Assembly: GCF_001766415.1 (NCBI RefSeq) | Contig: NZ_MKXO01000001.1 | Location: forward strand, 868,001 to 932,000 | From: Exiguobacterium aurantiacum | GTDB taxonomy: Bacteria > Bacillota > Bacilli > Exiguobacteriales > Exiguobacteriaceae | Direction: 5' to 3' | Length of the DNA: 64,000 bases | Shown: one piece after another, positions 32,461 through 42,403 of the stretch | Layout of the letters: each line of letters opens with the position of its first letter | Position numbering within the stretch: the first letter of the stretch is position 1 | The notes under the pieces: model-generated | Databases searched by the model: none | Told to the model about the DNA's origin: nothing | Seen by the model: only the letters and a program-made list of their open reading frames with translations | Translations under genes and position numbers: made by a program

Positions 32461-32470
32461 AGGTTCCTCC

Positions 32471-33058
32471 TTATTTCAACAACAATTGCAGGGCGCGCTT
32501 TATGTAAGCGTCTGTCGTCAATATTTCTGAATTCAGTTCTTTGCGGACACGTGTGATTTCACGTTCCGAATAACCGAGGGCGGCGAGCGCTTCACACGCT
32601 TCGTCAAGTTCTGACGAGCCTTGTGCGAACAGGCCTGTGTTCGGCACATAGTCCGGTGCGAGCTCTGACAACTTCCCTTTTAAATCGAGCGCCATTTGTT
32701 TGGCCGTCTTCTTGCCGACGCCCGGGAACTTCATCAAGTACTTCTCGTTCTCGGTCTCGATCGCGTCAATCAACGCGTCCATGTCGCCCGAGGCGACGAT
32801 GGCGAGCGCGCCTTTCGGTCCGATGCCGTTGACGCCGAGCAGTTTATTGAACAGTTCCCGCTCCCGGCGTGACCGGAAACCGTACAGCGTCTGTTGATCT
32901 TCTCTGACGTAATGGTGCGTAAACACGATTACATGTTCGTCTTGTTCACGATAAAAAAACGGGTTAGGCACATGTACTTTGTAGCCGACGCCCGAAACAT
33001 CCAACGTTATATATTCCGCACACACGTAGGCGACGGATCCTTTTACGAATTCAATCAC
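32471..33058 (-). CDS. ruvA: Holliday junction DNA-binding protein RuvA
   Basis: A 195-residue protein that binds four-way junctions as a tetramer. N-terminal OB domain ([26 protein letters not shown]), two helix-hairpin-helix motifs ([12 protein letters not shown] and [20 protein letters not shown]) and a C-terminal domain ([12 protein letters not shown]) that contacts RuvB. First gene of the ruvA-ruvB-queA-tgt-yajC set. Confidence 0.96.
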   Translation of the reverse strand: MIEFVKGSVAYVCAEYITLDVSGVGYKVHVPNPFFYREQDEHVIVFTHHYVREDQQTLYGFRSRRERELFNKLLGVNGIGPKGALAIVASGDMDALIDAIETENEKYLMKFPGVGKKTAKQMALDLKGKLSELAPDYVPNTGLFAQGSSELDEACEALAALGYSEREITRVRKELNSEILTTDAYIKRALQLLLK

Positions 33059-33114
33059 TTTGTTATCTCCTCTTCATAGGAAAACTGCATTCATTGTACC
33101 ATAGAAAACGTCGT

Positions 33115-33142
33115 GAAAAAAGGACAGGCGATCGCCTGTCCG
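33115..33142 (-). terminator. Terminator of the nadB-nadC-nadA operon
   Basis: Perfect 20-base palindrome GGACAGGCGATCGCCTGTCC followed by six T residues on the minus strand. Confidence 0.85.
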
Positions 33143-34222
33143 TTATCTCGCTAACATCCGCTCAAGGGCGAGCGTTGCCCATTTCGTCGTTTCCTCATCG
33201 ACACGAATGATGTTGACCGGATCCGTCTCGAGCGACTCGAGCGCCCACAACAGATGCGGCAAATCGATGCGGTTCATCGTCAGACACGGACACATGTACG
33301 GGTTGAGGGAGACGATGTCTTGCTCGGGATGCGTCATTGCTAGTCGATTGACCAAGTTCATCTCCGTCCCGACGGCCCACTTCGTCCCCGGAGCGCTCGC
33401 CTCGATCTGGTCGATGATGTAGGATGTCGACCCGGCCTCGTCCGCCGCCTGCACGACGTCAAACGTACACTCGGGATGGACGATGATGCGTCGTTCCGGG
33501 TCATGCTTCCGCAACGCCTCGATTTGGGCGACATTGAACTTCTCGTGGACCGAACAATGCCCTTTCCAGAGGATGACCCGTACGTCTTCGATGTCGCCCT
33601 CGTAGTCGAGACGCTCACGAAGCGGGTCCCAGACGGCCATCGCCGCCAGCGGCACACCGAGATCAAACGCCGTGTTGCGCCCTAAGTGTTGATCTGGCAA
33701 GAACATAATCCGTTCGCCAGTCTCGAGCGCCCAACGGACGATGTCGTTTGCGTTTGACGACGTGACGGTCGCGCCGCCGTTCTTTCCGACGAACGCCTTG
33801 ATGGCTGCCGTCGAATTGACATACGTGATCGGGATGATGTCGTCACCGAACAAGTCGGTCAATTCCTCCCAAGCAATCTCGGTCTGGTCGATATCGGCCA
33901 TATCTGCCATCGAACAACCGGCCCGCATGTCCGGCAAGATGACGAGTTGGTCGTCGCGTGTCAGCATGTCGGCCGTCTCGGCCATGAAATGGACGCCGCA
34001 AAAGACGATAAACTCGGCCCCATTCATTTGTTCGGCGAGTCGTGCGAGCTGGAGCGAATCTCCGGTCGCGTCCGCGAACTGGACGACCTCATCCTTTTGA
34101 TAGTGATGTGCCGGTAGAAACAGCCGGCTGCCGAGCCGTGCTTTAATGGCTTCGATCCGAGCTTCCATCTGTTCGATCGTCATATTAGCGTATTGCGCTG
34201 GCATCGTTCCGAGTAACTGCAT
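33143..34222 (-). CDS. nadA: Quinolinate synthase A
   Basis: A 359-residue [4Fe-4S] enzyme that condenses iminoaspartate with dihydroxyacetone phosphate to quinolinate. Cluster cysteines are expected in [29 protein letters not shown] or HPECTFDVV, and in [23 protein letters not shown] and [10 protein letters not shown] are conserved. The long type with 13 extra N-terminal residues is preferred: GGCGGGG precedes the ATG at 34222, and Bacillus NadA has a similar extension. It overlaps nadC by 38 bases. Confidence 0.95.
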   Translation of the reverse strand: MQLLGTMPAQYANMTIEQMEARIEAIKARLGSRLFLPAHHYQKDEVVQFADATGDSLQLARLAEQMNGAEFIVFCGVHFMAETADMLTRDDQLVILPDMRAGCSMADMADIDQTEIAWEELTDLFGDDIIPITYVNSTAAIKAFVGKNGGATVTSSNANDIVRWALETGERIMFLPDQHLGRNTAFDLGVPLAAMAVWDPLRERLDYEGDIEDVRVILWKGHCSVHEKFNVAQIEALRKHDPERRIIVHPECTFDVVQAADEAGSTSYIIDQIEASAPGTKWAVGTEMNLVNRLAMTHPEQDIVSLNPYMCPCLTMNRIDLPHLLWALESLETDPVNIIRVDEETTKWATLALERMLAR

Positions 34223-35054
34223 ATTTGACCCCGCCTTTAAGATTTAAGCTGCAATCGAGAGCCGTCACCGAATGCGTCAACTGTCCGACCGAGATGACGT
34301 CGACGCCCGTCCCGCGGTAGGCGGCGATCGTGTCGACGGTGATCCCGCCCGACGCTTCCGTCGTGATGTGGGACGGCACGAGCGCAACCCACGCCTTCAA
34401 CTCTTCCGGTGACCGGTTATCGAGCATGATGATGTCAGGACTTGCCACGATCGCCTCACGCAACTGCTCGATCGTCTCGACCTCGACTTCGATCGGTGTC
34501 GTGTGCCCGTTTTGAGCTCTCGCCGTTTCGATGGCCCGCGTGATGCCCCCGAGTGCCGCAATGTGGTTGTCTTTGATCATGACGGCATCGTCGAGACGCA
34601 GCCGATGGTTGTACCCCCCACCACATCGAACGGCGTATTTTTCAAGCATCCGCAGTCCCGGCGTCGTCTTCCGCGTGTCGGTGACCCGGATCGATGGGTC
34701 GGCGAGCGCCTCGACACAGCGCCTTGTCAGCGTGGCGATGCCGCACATATGTTGCACGAGGTTGAGCAGTATCCGTTCCGTCTCGAGGATCGTCCGCGTC
34801 TTACCGCGCAAAGCGAACATGACGTCCCCTTTTTTCAAATCCGTCCCATCGTCACGGCACTGTTCGACGACGAGCCGTTGCATCGCCGCGAGTTCCATCA
34901 CGACGTCAACACCGGCGAAGACCCCGTCCGCCTTGGCGGTGACGACGGCTGTCGCCACGTCGATCGGGTCGATGAGCGCGCTCGAGGCGTCTCCAAATCC
35001 GATATCCTCATTTAGAAATTGTGTGAGCTGTTCGCGCAGTAATGTTCTGTTCAT
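34185..35054 (-). CDS. nadC: Nicotinate-nucleotide pyrophosphorylase (quinolinate phosphoribosyltransferase)
   Basis: A 289-residue type II PRTase that converts quinolinate and PRPP to nicotinate mononucleotide. [38 protein letters not shown] is the hallmark segment and [11 protein letters not shown] and [10 protein letters not shown] complete the site. GGAGGAG precedes the ATG. It overlaps both nadB (47 bases) and nadA (38 bases), so the three are tightly coupled. Confidence 0.96.
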   Translation of the reverse strand: MNRTLLREQLTQFLNEDIGFGDASSALIDPIDVATAVVTAKADGVFAGVDVVMELAAMQRLVVEQCRDDGTDLKKGDVMFALRGKTRTILETERILLNLVQHMCGIATLTRRCVEALADPSIRVTDTRKTTPGLRMLEKYAVRCGGGYNHRLRLDDAVMIKDNHIAALGGITRAIETARAQNGHTTPIEVEVETIEQLREAIVASPDIIMLDNRSPEELKAWVALVPSHITTEASGGITVDTIAAYRGTGVDVISVGQLTHSVTALDCSLNLKGGVKYAVTRNDASAIR

Positions 35055-36441
35055 GGAACTCCTCCGTTCTCATAAAGGCGCGTGCTAAAATCCGGCCCGC
35101 CTCAAGTTGTAATGTTCGTTCTGCCAATTGTCTTGTCACGTGTTTCGTCCGTGCCAGTTGTTGGGTATTTTCTAAGAAACTTCTCATTTCTCCAAACCCA
35201 GGCGAGATTGTCAGCCAGTTGCCTAATCGCTGACGATAAGCTTGAAACGTCTCCTTCGATAACTCATAAGCGGTCACTTCAGTCACCGTGAACGGCCCTT
35301 CTTCAAGTCGCACCGATGCGGCGACACGCTTTCCGAACACCCAGCATTCAAGTAGTGAATTCGACGCCAAGCGATTCATCCCGTGAACACCCGTGTCGGC
35401 GACTTCACCGACCGCGTAAAGCCCGGCCACACCCGTCGACCCGGTTTCATCGACCCGCACCCCGCCCATATGAAAATGCAGACCCGGCCGGACCGGGATG
35501 CGAGCGACGTCGATCCGTTCGGCCTGACACGTCGCCCACAATTTCGGGAACCGGGCCGCAATGTCTTTGACGCGACTCGTATCGAGATAGACCGGGCCGC
35601 AGTGACGCGTGAGCACGGCCGCCACTTCATCACGGGGCGCCAGACTGCCTAGCGGATGGTGCCGCATCACGTGACACCCGTCCTCATCGACGAGTTCCGC
35701 GCCCGCACCTCGTAGCGCCTCGGTCACGAGGTGCGGCGTCTCGACCGCTAGCAGTGTCGGATGAAACTGGATCTCGGTCAAGTTGGAAAGTTCGGCACCG
35801 GCAGCGCTCGCCAAGACGAGTCCATCCCCCGTCACGGCCCGACAGTTCGACGTCCAATCGACGAGCCCGCCGATGCCACCTGTCGCCAAGACGACCGCGC
35901 CCGCTTGAATATGGATTCGTTCGTCACCTTGGAAACCGGTCGCACCGACGACTCGGCCGCCCGTTTTTGTCAGTCCGTCGATCAAGACGTGTTCCATCAC
36001 TTCAACGTTTTGCGGGAGCCGTTCCCGTAACGCGGTCATCACATGACGTCCGGTCTCGTCACCTCCGACGTGGTAGATCCGATGTTTCCCGTGGGCGCCT
36101 TCTCGGCCGATCTTATACCCGGACTCGTCCCGGTCGAACGCGACACCGAACCGCTCCATCTCTGAAACGACACCACGGCCGTCCTCGACGAGCGTGACGA
36201 CCCGGTCCGCTTGCGCCGTCATCTTGGAAGCGACGAGCGTATCGTGTGCGTGATCGAGACTCGACGGCTCCAAATATGAACTCGCGATCCCGCCTTGGGC
36301 GAGGTCAGAGTTCGAGGCGGTCACGTCACGTTTTGAGACGAGGAGGATGCGGTACGTCTCCGGCAAATGGAGTGCCACCGTGACCCCGGCCAACCCCGCC
36401 CCGATAATCAAAACATCGACTTGTTTTAACTGTAAAGACAT
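35008..36441 (-). CDS. nadB: L-aspartate oxidase
   Basis: A 477-residue flavoenzyme that oxidises aspartate to iminoaspartate, the first step of NAD synthesis. GAGLAGVTVALHL binds FAD; SDLAQGGIASS, GREGAHGKHRIYHVGGDETGRHVM, HMGGVRVDETG and GMNRLASNSLLECWVFGKR are family blocks. It is somewhat shorter than E. coli NadB (about 540 residues), mainly in the C-terminal helical domain. It heads nadB-nadC-nadA and diverges from nadS-nadR. Confidence 0.94.
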   Translation of the reverse strand: MSLQLKQVDVLIIGAGLAGVTVALHLPETYRILLVSKRDVTASNSDLAQGGIASSYLEPSSLDHAHDTLVASKMTAQADRVVTLVEDGRGVVSEMERFGVAFDRDESGYKIGREGAHGKHRIYHVGGDETGRHVMTALRERLPQNVEVMEHVLIDGLTKTGGRVVGATGFQGDERIHIQAGAVVLATGGIGGLVDWTSNCRAVTGDGLVLASAAGAELSNLTEIQFHPTLLAVETPHLVTEALRGAGAELVDEDGCHVMRHHPLGSLAPRDEVAAVLTRHCGPVYLDTSRVKDIAARFPKLWATCQAERIDVARIPVRPGLHFHMGGVRVDETGSTGVAGLYAVGEVADTGVHGMNRLASNSLLECWVFGKRVAASVRLEEGPFTVTEVTAYELSKETFQAYRQRLGNWLTISPGFGEMRSFLENTQQLARTKHVTRQLAERTLQLEAGRILARAFMRTEEFHEQNITARTAHTISK

Positions 36442-36536
36442 CTGTATATCACCTGTATTTCATATGTAATGTTGACTTGTAAACTAGTTTCGCATAATTT
36501 TGTGAAGAAGACAACATGAGAAAAGGGGATACTTCG
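36442..36536. promoter_or_regulatory. Divergent control region nadB / nadS-nadR
   Basis: A 95-base region between divergent NAD genes. On the plus strand TTGACT (36472-36477) with TAATTT (36495-36500) is a likely promoter for nadS. No clear promoter is assigned to nadB. The regulator gene nadR lies in the same locus, so its operator is expected here; I cannot point to the exact site. Confidence 0.5.
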
Positions 36537-37667
36537 ATGAACGGTTACTTTGACTACGCGGCGACACACCCGATGACCCAAGCCGCCCTTGACCATTACG
36601 TCGCCATGGCCAAAGGCGTCCCCGGCAATCCCTCGTCGCTTCATACGCATGGGTTCATAGCCGAGGACTATTTGACAGAGGCGCGCCGGCTCGTCAAGCA
36701 GGCGCTCGGTCTCGATATGCTGAGAGGGAAGCTGTTGTTTACCGGGAGCGGCTCGGAAAGCAATTACATCGCGCTGACGAGTCTGCGCAAACGCATGAAA
36801 GGCAGCGAGGTCATCACGTCCTGGCAAGAGCACGACTCGGTCTCGCTCCTACTCGACGAGTGGGAAGCTGAAGGTGTGATCGTCCATCGCCTCAAGCTGA
36901 AAGACGGCCAGTTCGACCACGACAAGTTCCTCCACTTGCTCGATCGTGATATCGGACTCGTCACGTTTCAGCACGTCAACTCCGACACCGGCTGGGTTTT
37001 GCCGCTCCATAACATCCTCTGTAAACTTAAATATAAGAAAGTACTGCTCCATATCGACGGAGTACAAGCGCTCGGAAAAATACCGGTCTCGGTCGACGGG
37101 ATCGACGCTTACTCGTTCAGCGCCCATAAAGTCGGCGGGCCGAAAGGGGTCGGCGGTCTCTATATGGAACGTCTATTGCCTCCCCCCTACTACCCGGGTC
37201 ACCATCAGTACGGCATCCGTCCCGGGACGATCGACGTGCCCGGCATCTCTGCGTTCGTCAAGGCGTTCACCAATCGGCACGAGAATCGGACACGTCACGA
37301 AAGAAATTTCTTAGCGTTTCGTGCTATCTTGAAAGAGAAGACATCGTCACATGTTGACTGGCTCGAGTTCGACGACCAAAGTCCGGCCATCCTCTCATTC
37401 GTCTCGGACAAACGAGACGGCCAATGGTGGATGACCGAACTCGACGCACTCGGCTTCCAAGTGTCGGCCGGCTCGGCTTGCCGGGCCGGTCAAAACGGAC
37501 CGAACCGCATGCTCGAATCACTCGGCTATGAGACGAGCGCCTGCCACGGGCTCGTCCGAATTTCCTTCGGCGAACAGACAACCGCCGAAGCCACGGCGGC
37601 ACTCGCCGATGCCATCGTCACTTTAGCAAGGAGAGTTGAACACCATGAACAAACGTTTAGCCGGTGA
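36537..37667 (+). CDS. nadS: Cysteine desulfurase NadS
   Basis: A 376-residue NifS/IscS-like PLP enzyme. FDYAATHPMTQAAL opens it; the PLP lysine lies in SAHKVGGPKG (Lys198) and the persulfide cysteine in VSAGSACRAGQ (Cys315). Divergent placement from nadB suggests it supplies sulfur for the NadA cluster, as proposed for Bacillus NifS. AAAAGGGG (36521-36528) supports the ATG at 36537, not the one at 36516. It overlaps nadR by about 23 bases. Confidence 0.92.
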   Translation: MNGYFDYAATHPMTQAALDHYVAMAKGVPGNPSSLHTHGFIAEDYLTEARRLVKQALGLDMLRGKLLFTGSGSESNYIALTSLRKRMKGSEVITSWQEHDSVSLLLDEWEAEGVIVHRLKLKDGQFDHDKFLHLLDRDIGLVTFQHVNSDTGWVLPLHNILCKLKYKKVLLHIDGVQALGKIPVSVDGIDAYSFSAHKVGGPKGVGGLYMERLLPPPYYPGHHQYGIRPGTIDVPGISAFVKAFTNRHENRTRHERNFLAFRAILKEKTSSHVDWLEFDDQSPAILSFVSDKRDGQWWMTELDALGFQVSAGSACRAGQNGPNRMLESLGYETSACHGLVRISFGEQTTAEATAALADAIVTLARRVEHHEQTFSR

Positions 37668-38184
37668 AGAACGCCGGCGCACTTTATTGGAATTGATTGA
37701 AGCGAGTACGGAACCGATCACCGGTTCCGAGCTCGCCCGCCGCGTCGCGGTCAGCCGCCAAGTCATCGTCCAAGACTTGTCGCTCTTGAAGGCGAAAGGC
37801 CACCAAATCGTCGCGACCGCCCGCGGCTACGTCTATCTACCCGGCGAGGCGTCACCGTCCGCCTACACACGAAAAGTCGTCTGTCGGCACGAAGCCGAGG
37901 ACATGGAAGCCGAGATGAACGCCATCGTCGACGAAGGTGTCACGATTCGTGACGTCATCATCGACCACCCCGTCTACGGGTCGTTGACTGGTCAGCTGAT
38001 GGTGAAGAGCCGGCGCGACGTTCGAGCCTTCCTCGAACGCGTCGAGGCCAACCAGGCTGCCCCACTGTCCCATTTGACAGGTGGGCTGCACATTCACACG
38101 CTCGAAGCCGACAGTGCGGACGCGATTGATGCCGCCGTCTCTGAACTTGAGCGCCTCGGCGTGCTCGTTTCCGAACTCGACTAA
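37645..38184 (+). CDS. nadR: Transcriptional repressor of NAD biosynthesis (NadR/NiaR, YrxA)
   Basis: A 179-residue regulator with an N-terminal HTH_11 domain (RRRTLLELIEASTEPITGSELARRVAVSRQVIVQDLSLLKAKGHQIVATARGYVYL) and a C-terminal 3H domain that binds nicotinate; the three histidines are seen in VVCRHEAEDME, IDHPVYG and HIHTLEA. It should repress nadB-nadC-nadA and its own unit when nicotinate is plentiful. AAGGAGAG before the ATG at 37645 decides the start. A terminator follows. Confidence 0.92.
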   Translation: MNKRLAGEERRRTLLELIEASTEPITGSELARRVAVSRQVIVQDLSLLKAKGHQIVATARGYVYLPGEASPSAYTRKVVCRHEAEDMEAEMNAIVDEGVTIRDVIIDHPVYGSLTGQLMVKSRRDVRAFLERVEANQAAPLSHLTGGLHIHTLEADSADAIDAAVSELERLGVLVSELD

Positions 38185-38216
38185 AAGATGTCACGCCTTT
38201 GTGACATCTTTTCTTT
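38184..38216 (+). terminator. Terminator of nadS-nadR
   Basis: Hairpin AAAGATGTCAC / GTGACATCTTT followed by TTCTTTT. Confidence 0.85.
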
Positions 38217-38290
38217 TGCTTTCCTAGTTTGTCCGTTATACTGATGGATGGAACAAATTCCCTACTACGTATTGAAAGGAGTGATCTGTC

Positions 38291-38872
38291 ATGTGGCACT
38301 TCCTCGAGCAACTCTTGGCCGGATGCGGCGTCTTCAGTATCCCGCTCGGCATCTTCATCCAAGTCATCCCAAACGAGCTCGTCCTCGCATACGGCGGTTA
38401 TCTCGTCGGTTCCCTTGACGCGTCATTCCTGTTCATCTTTTTGCTCGCTTGGTCGGCTTTCGTCGTGTCCCAAGTCGCGTTGTATGGGATTGGCCGGTAC
38501 GGCGGACGACCAGTCGCCCTGCGATTGTATCGCTCGTTTCGGATCAAGCAGGAGAAACAGCTTCAAGCCGAGTCGTGGTTTGAGAAATACGGGGCGTGGA
38601 TCGTCTGCCTCAGTGTGATTTGGCGTCAATTGTTCGCCATCAGCGCCGGCGTGATGCGGTTGTCGTTCCGTAAATTCCTGACGATGACAACGATCGTCTT
38701 CGCGGTCTGGTCGTTCGTCTTCGTCAAAGTCGGCATGATGCTCGGCAGTAATTGGCGATACATCGGCGAATACACACACGGCCTGTTTCCTTATATCGGT
38801 CTCGGCATCGGCATCTTCTTTGTCGCCCGCTATATCCGCTCACATCCGAACTTCATGAAAAAGTCAGCCTGA
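38291..38872 (+). CDS. DedA-family membrane protein
   Basis: A 193-residue integral membrane protein of the DedA/VTT (SNARE-associated) family, linked in other bacteria to lipid carrier recycling and membrane potential. An early re-entrant region (GIFIQVIPNELVLAYGGYLVG), the loop FEKYGAWIVCLSVIWRQLFAISAGVMRLSFRKF with the conserved Arg and Gly positions, and later helices are visible. AAAGGAG precedes the ATG. The exact flipped lipid is not known from sequence. Confidence 0.85.
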   Translation: MWHFLEQLLAGCGVFSIPLGIFIQVIPNELVLAYGGYLVGSLDASFLFIFLLAWSAFVVSQVALYGIGRYGGRPVALRLYRSFRIKQEKQLQAESWFEKYGAWIVCLSVIWRQLFAISAGVMRLSFRKFLTMTTIVFAVWSFVFVKVGMMLGSNWRYIGEYTHGLFPYIGLGIGIFFVARYIRSHPNFMKKSA

Positions 38873-38897
38873 ACAAAAGTTCGGGCTGACTTTTTTT
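38862..38897 (+). terminator. Terminator of the DedA gene
   Basis: Hairpin AGTCAGCCTGAAC / GTTCGGGCTGACT with seven T residues after it. Confidence 0.9.
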
Positions 38898-38997
38898 AAA
38901 TAGAGGGTAAACTGATACGTATGGCGAATACGTCATAGTGAGGAAATCAATCTATTTCTAAAGCACAGAGACAGCAACCGTCAAAGGAGGAATTTTC

Positions 38998-39774
38998 ATG
39001 TTCCATCGTCGAAAAACGTATACGATCCGTCCCGAACGCTTGCAAGAATTCACTGAGTTTTTCCATACATACCTGTATCCGATTCAGGTATCGCACGGCG
39101 CACGGCTCGTCGGCCGTTGGGTGACCGAGGACCAAACCGAGGTCATGGCACTTTGGGAATACCGCGACCGTGAGCACTACGAACAAGTCGAACGCGATTA
39201 CCGCTCGAGCGCACTCCGTCGCGAGGCGATGAAGAAGCGGGCCCGTCTCGGGAAAGACTTGTACATCAAGTCGAGCGAAGAGTTCATGATGCCGACCGGG
39301 CACTACACCCCGCCGCGCACGATCGTCTCCGTGACCGCCTACATCACGAACGATGACGGCGAGGTGCTGCTCGTCAAAAACACGCACCGGAGCGACACGT
39401 ACGAGATGCCGGGCGGACAGGTCGAAGAACACGAATCGATCATCGATGCGATTCATCGTGAAGTGAAAGAAGAGACCGGGGCCGACATCGAGATCGACGG
39501 CATCATCGGGATCTATCAAAACGTGTCGTCACGCGTCCTCTGCGTCTCGTTCCATGGGCGTTACGTCTCGGGCGACCTTCGTCCGCAAGCAGGCGAGACA
39601 CACGAGGTCGGCTTCTTCCCGATCGATGCGTCGAACGTGTCGGACTACATCAAACGTGACCACTTCCAGATGCGTCTCATTGATGCGATCGACCCGACGT
39701 ACATCCCGCACGCAATCTACAAGGTTCGTCCTTACGAGTTGCTCGAGCGCGTCGAGCGCCACCATACTGTCTAA
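38998..39774 (+). CDS. NIPSNAP-like domain fused to Nudix hydrolase
   Basis: A 258-residue two-domain protein. Residues 1-100 look like a NIPSNAP/ABM-type ferredoxin-like domain (RKTYTIRPERLQEFTEFFHTYLYPIQVSHGARLVGRWV ... VMALWEYRDREHYEQVERDY). Residues 107-240 are a Nudix domain with the box GGQVEEHESIIDAIHREVKEETGADI, matching GX5EX7REUXEEXGU. Nudix enzymes cleave nucleoside diphosphate compounds; the substrate is unknown. AAAGGAGG precedes the ATG, and a terminator closes the unit. Such a fusion is not one I know well. Confidence 0.8.
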   Translation: MFHRRKTYTIRPERLQEFTEFFHTYLYPIQVSHGARLVGRWVTEDQTEVMALWEYRDREHYEQVERDYRSSALRREAMKKRARLGKDLYIKSSEEFMMPTGHYTPPRTIVSVTAYITNDDGEVLLVKNTHRSDTYEMPGGQVEEHESIIDAIHREVKEETGADIEIDGIIGIYQNVSSRVLCVSFHGRYVSGDLRPQAGETHEVGFFPIDASNVSDYIKRDHFQMRLIDAIDPTYIPHAIYKVRPYELLERVERHHTV

Positions 39775-39776
39775 AC

Positions 39777-39810
39777 AAAAAGGAGATCGCCACGTGGCGA
39801 TCTCCTTTTC
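39777..39810. terminator. Bidirectional terminator
   Basis: Perfect hairpin AAAAGGAGATCGCCACGTGG and complement between the Nudix and CNNM genes. Confidence 0.9.
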
Positions 39811-41097
39811 TTATGCCTGTTCAGCCGATTCGGATTGACTCGTTTCGACTAACAGTTTGCGAATGCGTCGTTTTTCGACGTGGAGAACGGTGAACGTCAT
39901 GTCCTGGTATGTGACACGCGCACCTTTCTCTGGGATGTCGCCGAGCAGCTCGACGATCCATCCACCCATTGTATTCGAGTCTATTTCAGGTTCTTTGATT
40001 CCCATCTCGTCAGCGAACTGATCGACGTCCATGTCGGCCATACACTCGTATACGCCGTCTCGAAGCCGTCTTAAGTAGACGATCGATTCGTCGTGCTCGT
40101 CCCAAATATCGCCGACGAGCTCTTCAAGCATATCTTCGAGCGTGATGAGACCAGCCGTCCCACCAAACTCATCGAGCACGATAGCCATGTGTGATTGTTT
40201 TTGCTGCAGGATCGGGAGCAGTTCGATCAATTTCGTCTGCGGTGACACGTACGTGAGCGGACGGATGAGCGCCCGCACATCTGTCACTTCATCTCGCATC
40301 ATCGAGCGAAGGAAGTCACGTTCCGACAACACCCCGATGACGTTGTCAATCGAGTCTTTATAAACCGGGAGACGGGAGTGCCCCCCGCTAAAGATCGTGT
40401 CTTTGATCTCTTCGAGCGTATCGTCGATGTCGACGGCGAGAATGTCGATTCGCGGTGTCAACACGTCATCGACGGTGATGTCATTGAACGCGAAGGCGCT
40501 GTGGACGAGTTCAGCCTCGGTCTCTCCGAGCACACCTTCCTCTTCTCCCATATCGACGAGCACTTTCAACTCTTCTTCCGTCACCGACGGTTCTTTGTCG
40601 GCCATTCCGATCATGCGAAGCGTCAAGCGCTTGAGACCGGTGAACACAATCGTGATCGGTTTCAGCACTTTGACGAGGAAGACGAGCGTTCCGCTAATTA
40701 AGAGCGAATACTTCTCCGCAAACTCTTTCGCAAGTGACTTCGGCAAGATCTCACCGAAGATTAAGATGAGCACCGTCGTTGCGAACGTCGAGACTAAAAG
40801 TCCCGTCCCGCCACTAAAGATTGACGTGGCGATTGCCGTCGCTACGGTCGCTGAACCGATGTTGACAACGTTGTTCCCGACGAGGATCGTCGAGAGCGTA
40901 TCGTCAAACCGATCGACGAGGTGAAGGACGCGTTTCGCGCCCTTGTCCCCGTCTTCGGCCATCCGGATCATCCGGACACGGTTAACGCTTGAGAGCGCGG
41001 TCTCTGCTGAAGAGAAGAAAGCTGACAAAAGAATCAAAACTGCATAAAGAATTAAACTAGACGAGGGCACAGGGTCCACGTTTACTTCACACTCCAT
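39811..41097 (-). CDS. CNNM/CorC-type transporter-associated protein (hemolysin C family)
   Basis: A 428-residue protein with an N-terminal DUF21 membrane domain of four helices (residues 14-150, SAFFSSAETALSSVNRVRMIRMAEDG is the signature), a pair of CBS domains (about 205-330; VLTPRIDILAVDIDDTLEE, HMAIVLDEFGGTAGLITLEDMLEELVG) and a C-terminal CorC_HlyC domain. Family members move or protect against magnesium or other cations. The ATG at 41097 lacks a good RBS; GTG 41082 behind GGAG is an alternative. It lies 16 bases after obg. Confidence 0.88.
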   Translation of the reverse strand: MECEVNVDPVPSSSLILYAVLILLSAFFSSAETALSSVNRVRMIRMAEDGDKGAKRVLHLVDRFDDTLSTILVGNNVVNIGSATVATAIATSIFSGGTGLLVSTFATTVLILIFGEILPKSLAKEFAEKYSLLISGTLVFLVKVLKPITIVFTGLKRLTLRMIGMADKEPSVTEEELKVLVDMGEEEGVLGETEAELVHSAFAFNDITVDDVLTPRIDILAVDIDDTLEEIKDTIFSGGHSRLPVYKDSIDNVIGVLSERDFLRSMMRDEVTDVRALIRPLTYVSPQTKLIELLPILQQKQSHMAIVLDEFGGTAGLITLEDMLEELVGDIWDEHDESIVYLRRLRDGVYECMADMDVDQFADEMGIKEPEIDSNTMGGWIVELLGDIPEKGARVTYQDMTFTVLHVEKRRIRKLLVETSQSESAEQA

Positions 41098-41113
41098 TTC
41101 TTATTTTAAAAAA

Positions 41114-42403
41114 TTATTCGACAAATTCGAATTCAAAATCAGAGATCGCAACGACGTCGCCATCTTGAGCACCTAGCTTACGAAGGTCCTCATCGACGCC
41201 CATTTGACGCATCTGACGGGCGAATCGTTTGATCGAGTCATCGTGATCGAAGTTCGTCATCTTGAATAGCTTCTCGATGCGCGGCCCCGTGATCACGAAG
41301 CGTTGGTACTCATCGACATGAATCTGATACCCTTTCTCTTCCTTCTCGTAACGATAGACGACACGTGGTGTGGCCGTTTTCGCTTCAAGCTCTTCAAGTG
41401 GGAATTCAGGTGTCGCGTCGACGAGATTAGCTACTTCGATGAGCAAGTTGCGAAGTCCTTCTTTCGCGAGTGCCGAGATCGGGAAGACTTTGACGTCATC
41501 GCCGACTTTCTGTTGGAACTCTTTAAGAAGTTCTGGCGCATCCGGCATATCCATCTTGTTGGCGACGACGATCTGTGGACGCTCGAGGAGACGTAAATTG
41601 TACGACTCGAGCTCACGGTTGATCGTCGTGTAGTCTTCGAACGGGTCACGTCCTTCGATCCCGCTCATATCGATCATATGGACGATGACTTTCGTCCGTT
41701 CGATATGACGCAAGAACTGGTGACCGAGACCGACGCCTTGGCTCGCACCTTCGATAAGTCCAGGAAGGTCGGCCATGACGAAGTCACGGTCGTCAGCTGT
41801 TTTGACGACACCGAGGTTCGGTGTGATCGTCGTGAAGTGGTACGCTCCGATTTTCGGACGTGCCGATGAGACGACCGACAAGAGCGTCGATTTCCCCACT
41901 GACGGGAATCCGACAAGACCGACGTCGGCGAGGAGTTTCAGTTCAAGACGCAACTCGCGCTCTTGGCCTGGTTCCCCGTTTTCAGCGATTTCTGGTGCCG
42001 GGTTCGACGGTGTCGCAAATCGACAGTTTCCGCGTCCACCGCGGCCGCCTTTAGCGATCGTGGCCCGTTGGCCGTGCTCGGTAAGGTCGGCAATGACAGT
42101 ATCCGTCACTGAATCGAAGACGATTGTGCCTGGCGGGACTTTGACGACGAGCGGCTTCGCTTTACGTCCGTGCATCCCTTTCGACATTCCTTTTTCACCG
42201 TTATAGGCGATGAACTTCTTCGAGAAGCGGAAATCAACGAGCGTCCGTAATCCTTCTTCTACTTCAAAGACGACGTCGCCACCGTGACCACCGTCACCAC
42301 CTGCTGGTCCACCATCTGGAACATACTTCTCGCGGCGGAACGCGACCATTCCTTTACCACCGTCTCCAGCTTTTACAAAAATATTCACCTGATCGACAAA
42401 CAT
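41114..42403 (-). CDS. obg: GTPase Obg
   Basis: A 429-residue ribosome-associated GTPase for 50S assembly and stress control. Domains: glycine-rich Obg fold ([28 protein letters not shown], 1-158), G domain ([27 protein letters not shown]) and the C-terminal OCT domain (about 345-429). AAGGAGG precedes the ATG, one base away from the stop of the spo0B-like gene. Essential in most bacteria. Confidence 0.97.
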   Translation of the reverse strand: MFVDQVNIFVKAGDGGKGMVAFRREKYVPDGGPAGGDGGHGGDVVFEVEEGLRTLVDFRFSKKFIAYNGEKGMSKGMHGRKAKPLVVKVPPGTIVFDSVTDTVIADLTEHGQRATIAKGGRGGRGNCRFATPSNPAPEIAENGEPGQERELRLELKLLADVGLVGFPSVGKSTLLSVVSSARPKIGAYHFTTITPNLGVVKTADDRDFVMADLPGLIEGASQGVGLGHQFLRHIERTKVIVHMIDMSGIEGRDPFEDYTTINRELESYNLRLLERPQIVVANKMDMPDAPELLKEFQQKVGDDVKVFPISALAKEGLRNLLIEVANLVDATPEFPLEELEAKTATPRVVYRYEKEEKGYQIHVDEYQRFVITGPRIEKLFKMTNFDHDDSIKRFARQMRQMGVDEDLRKLGAQDGDVVAISDFEFEFVE

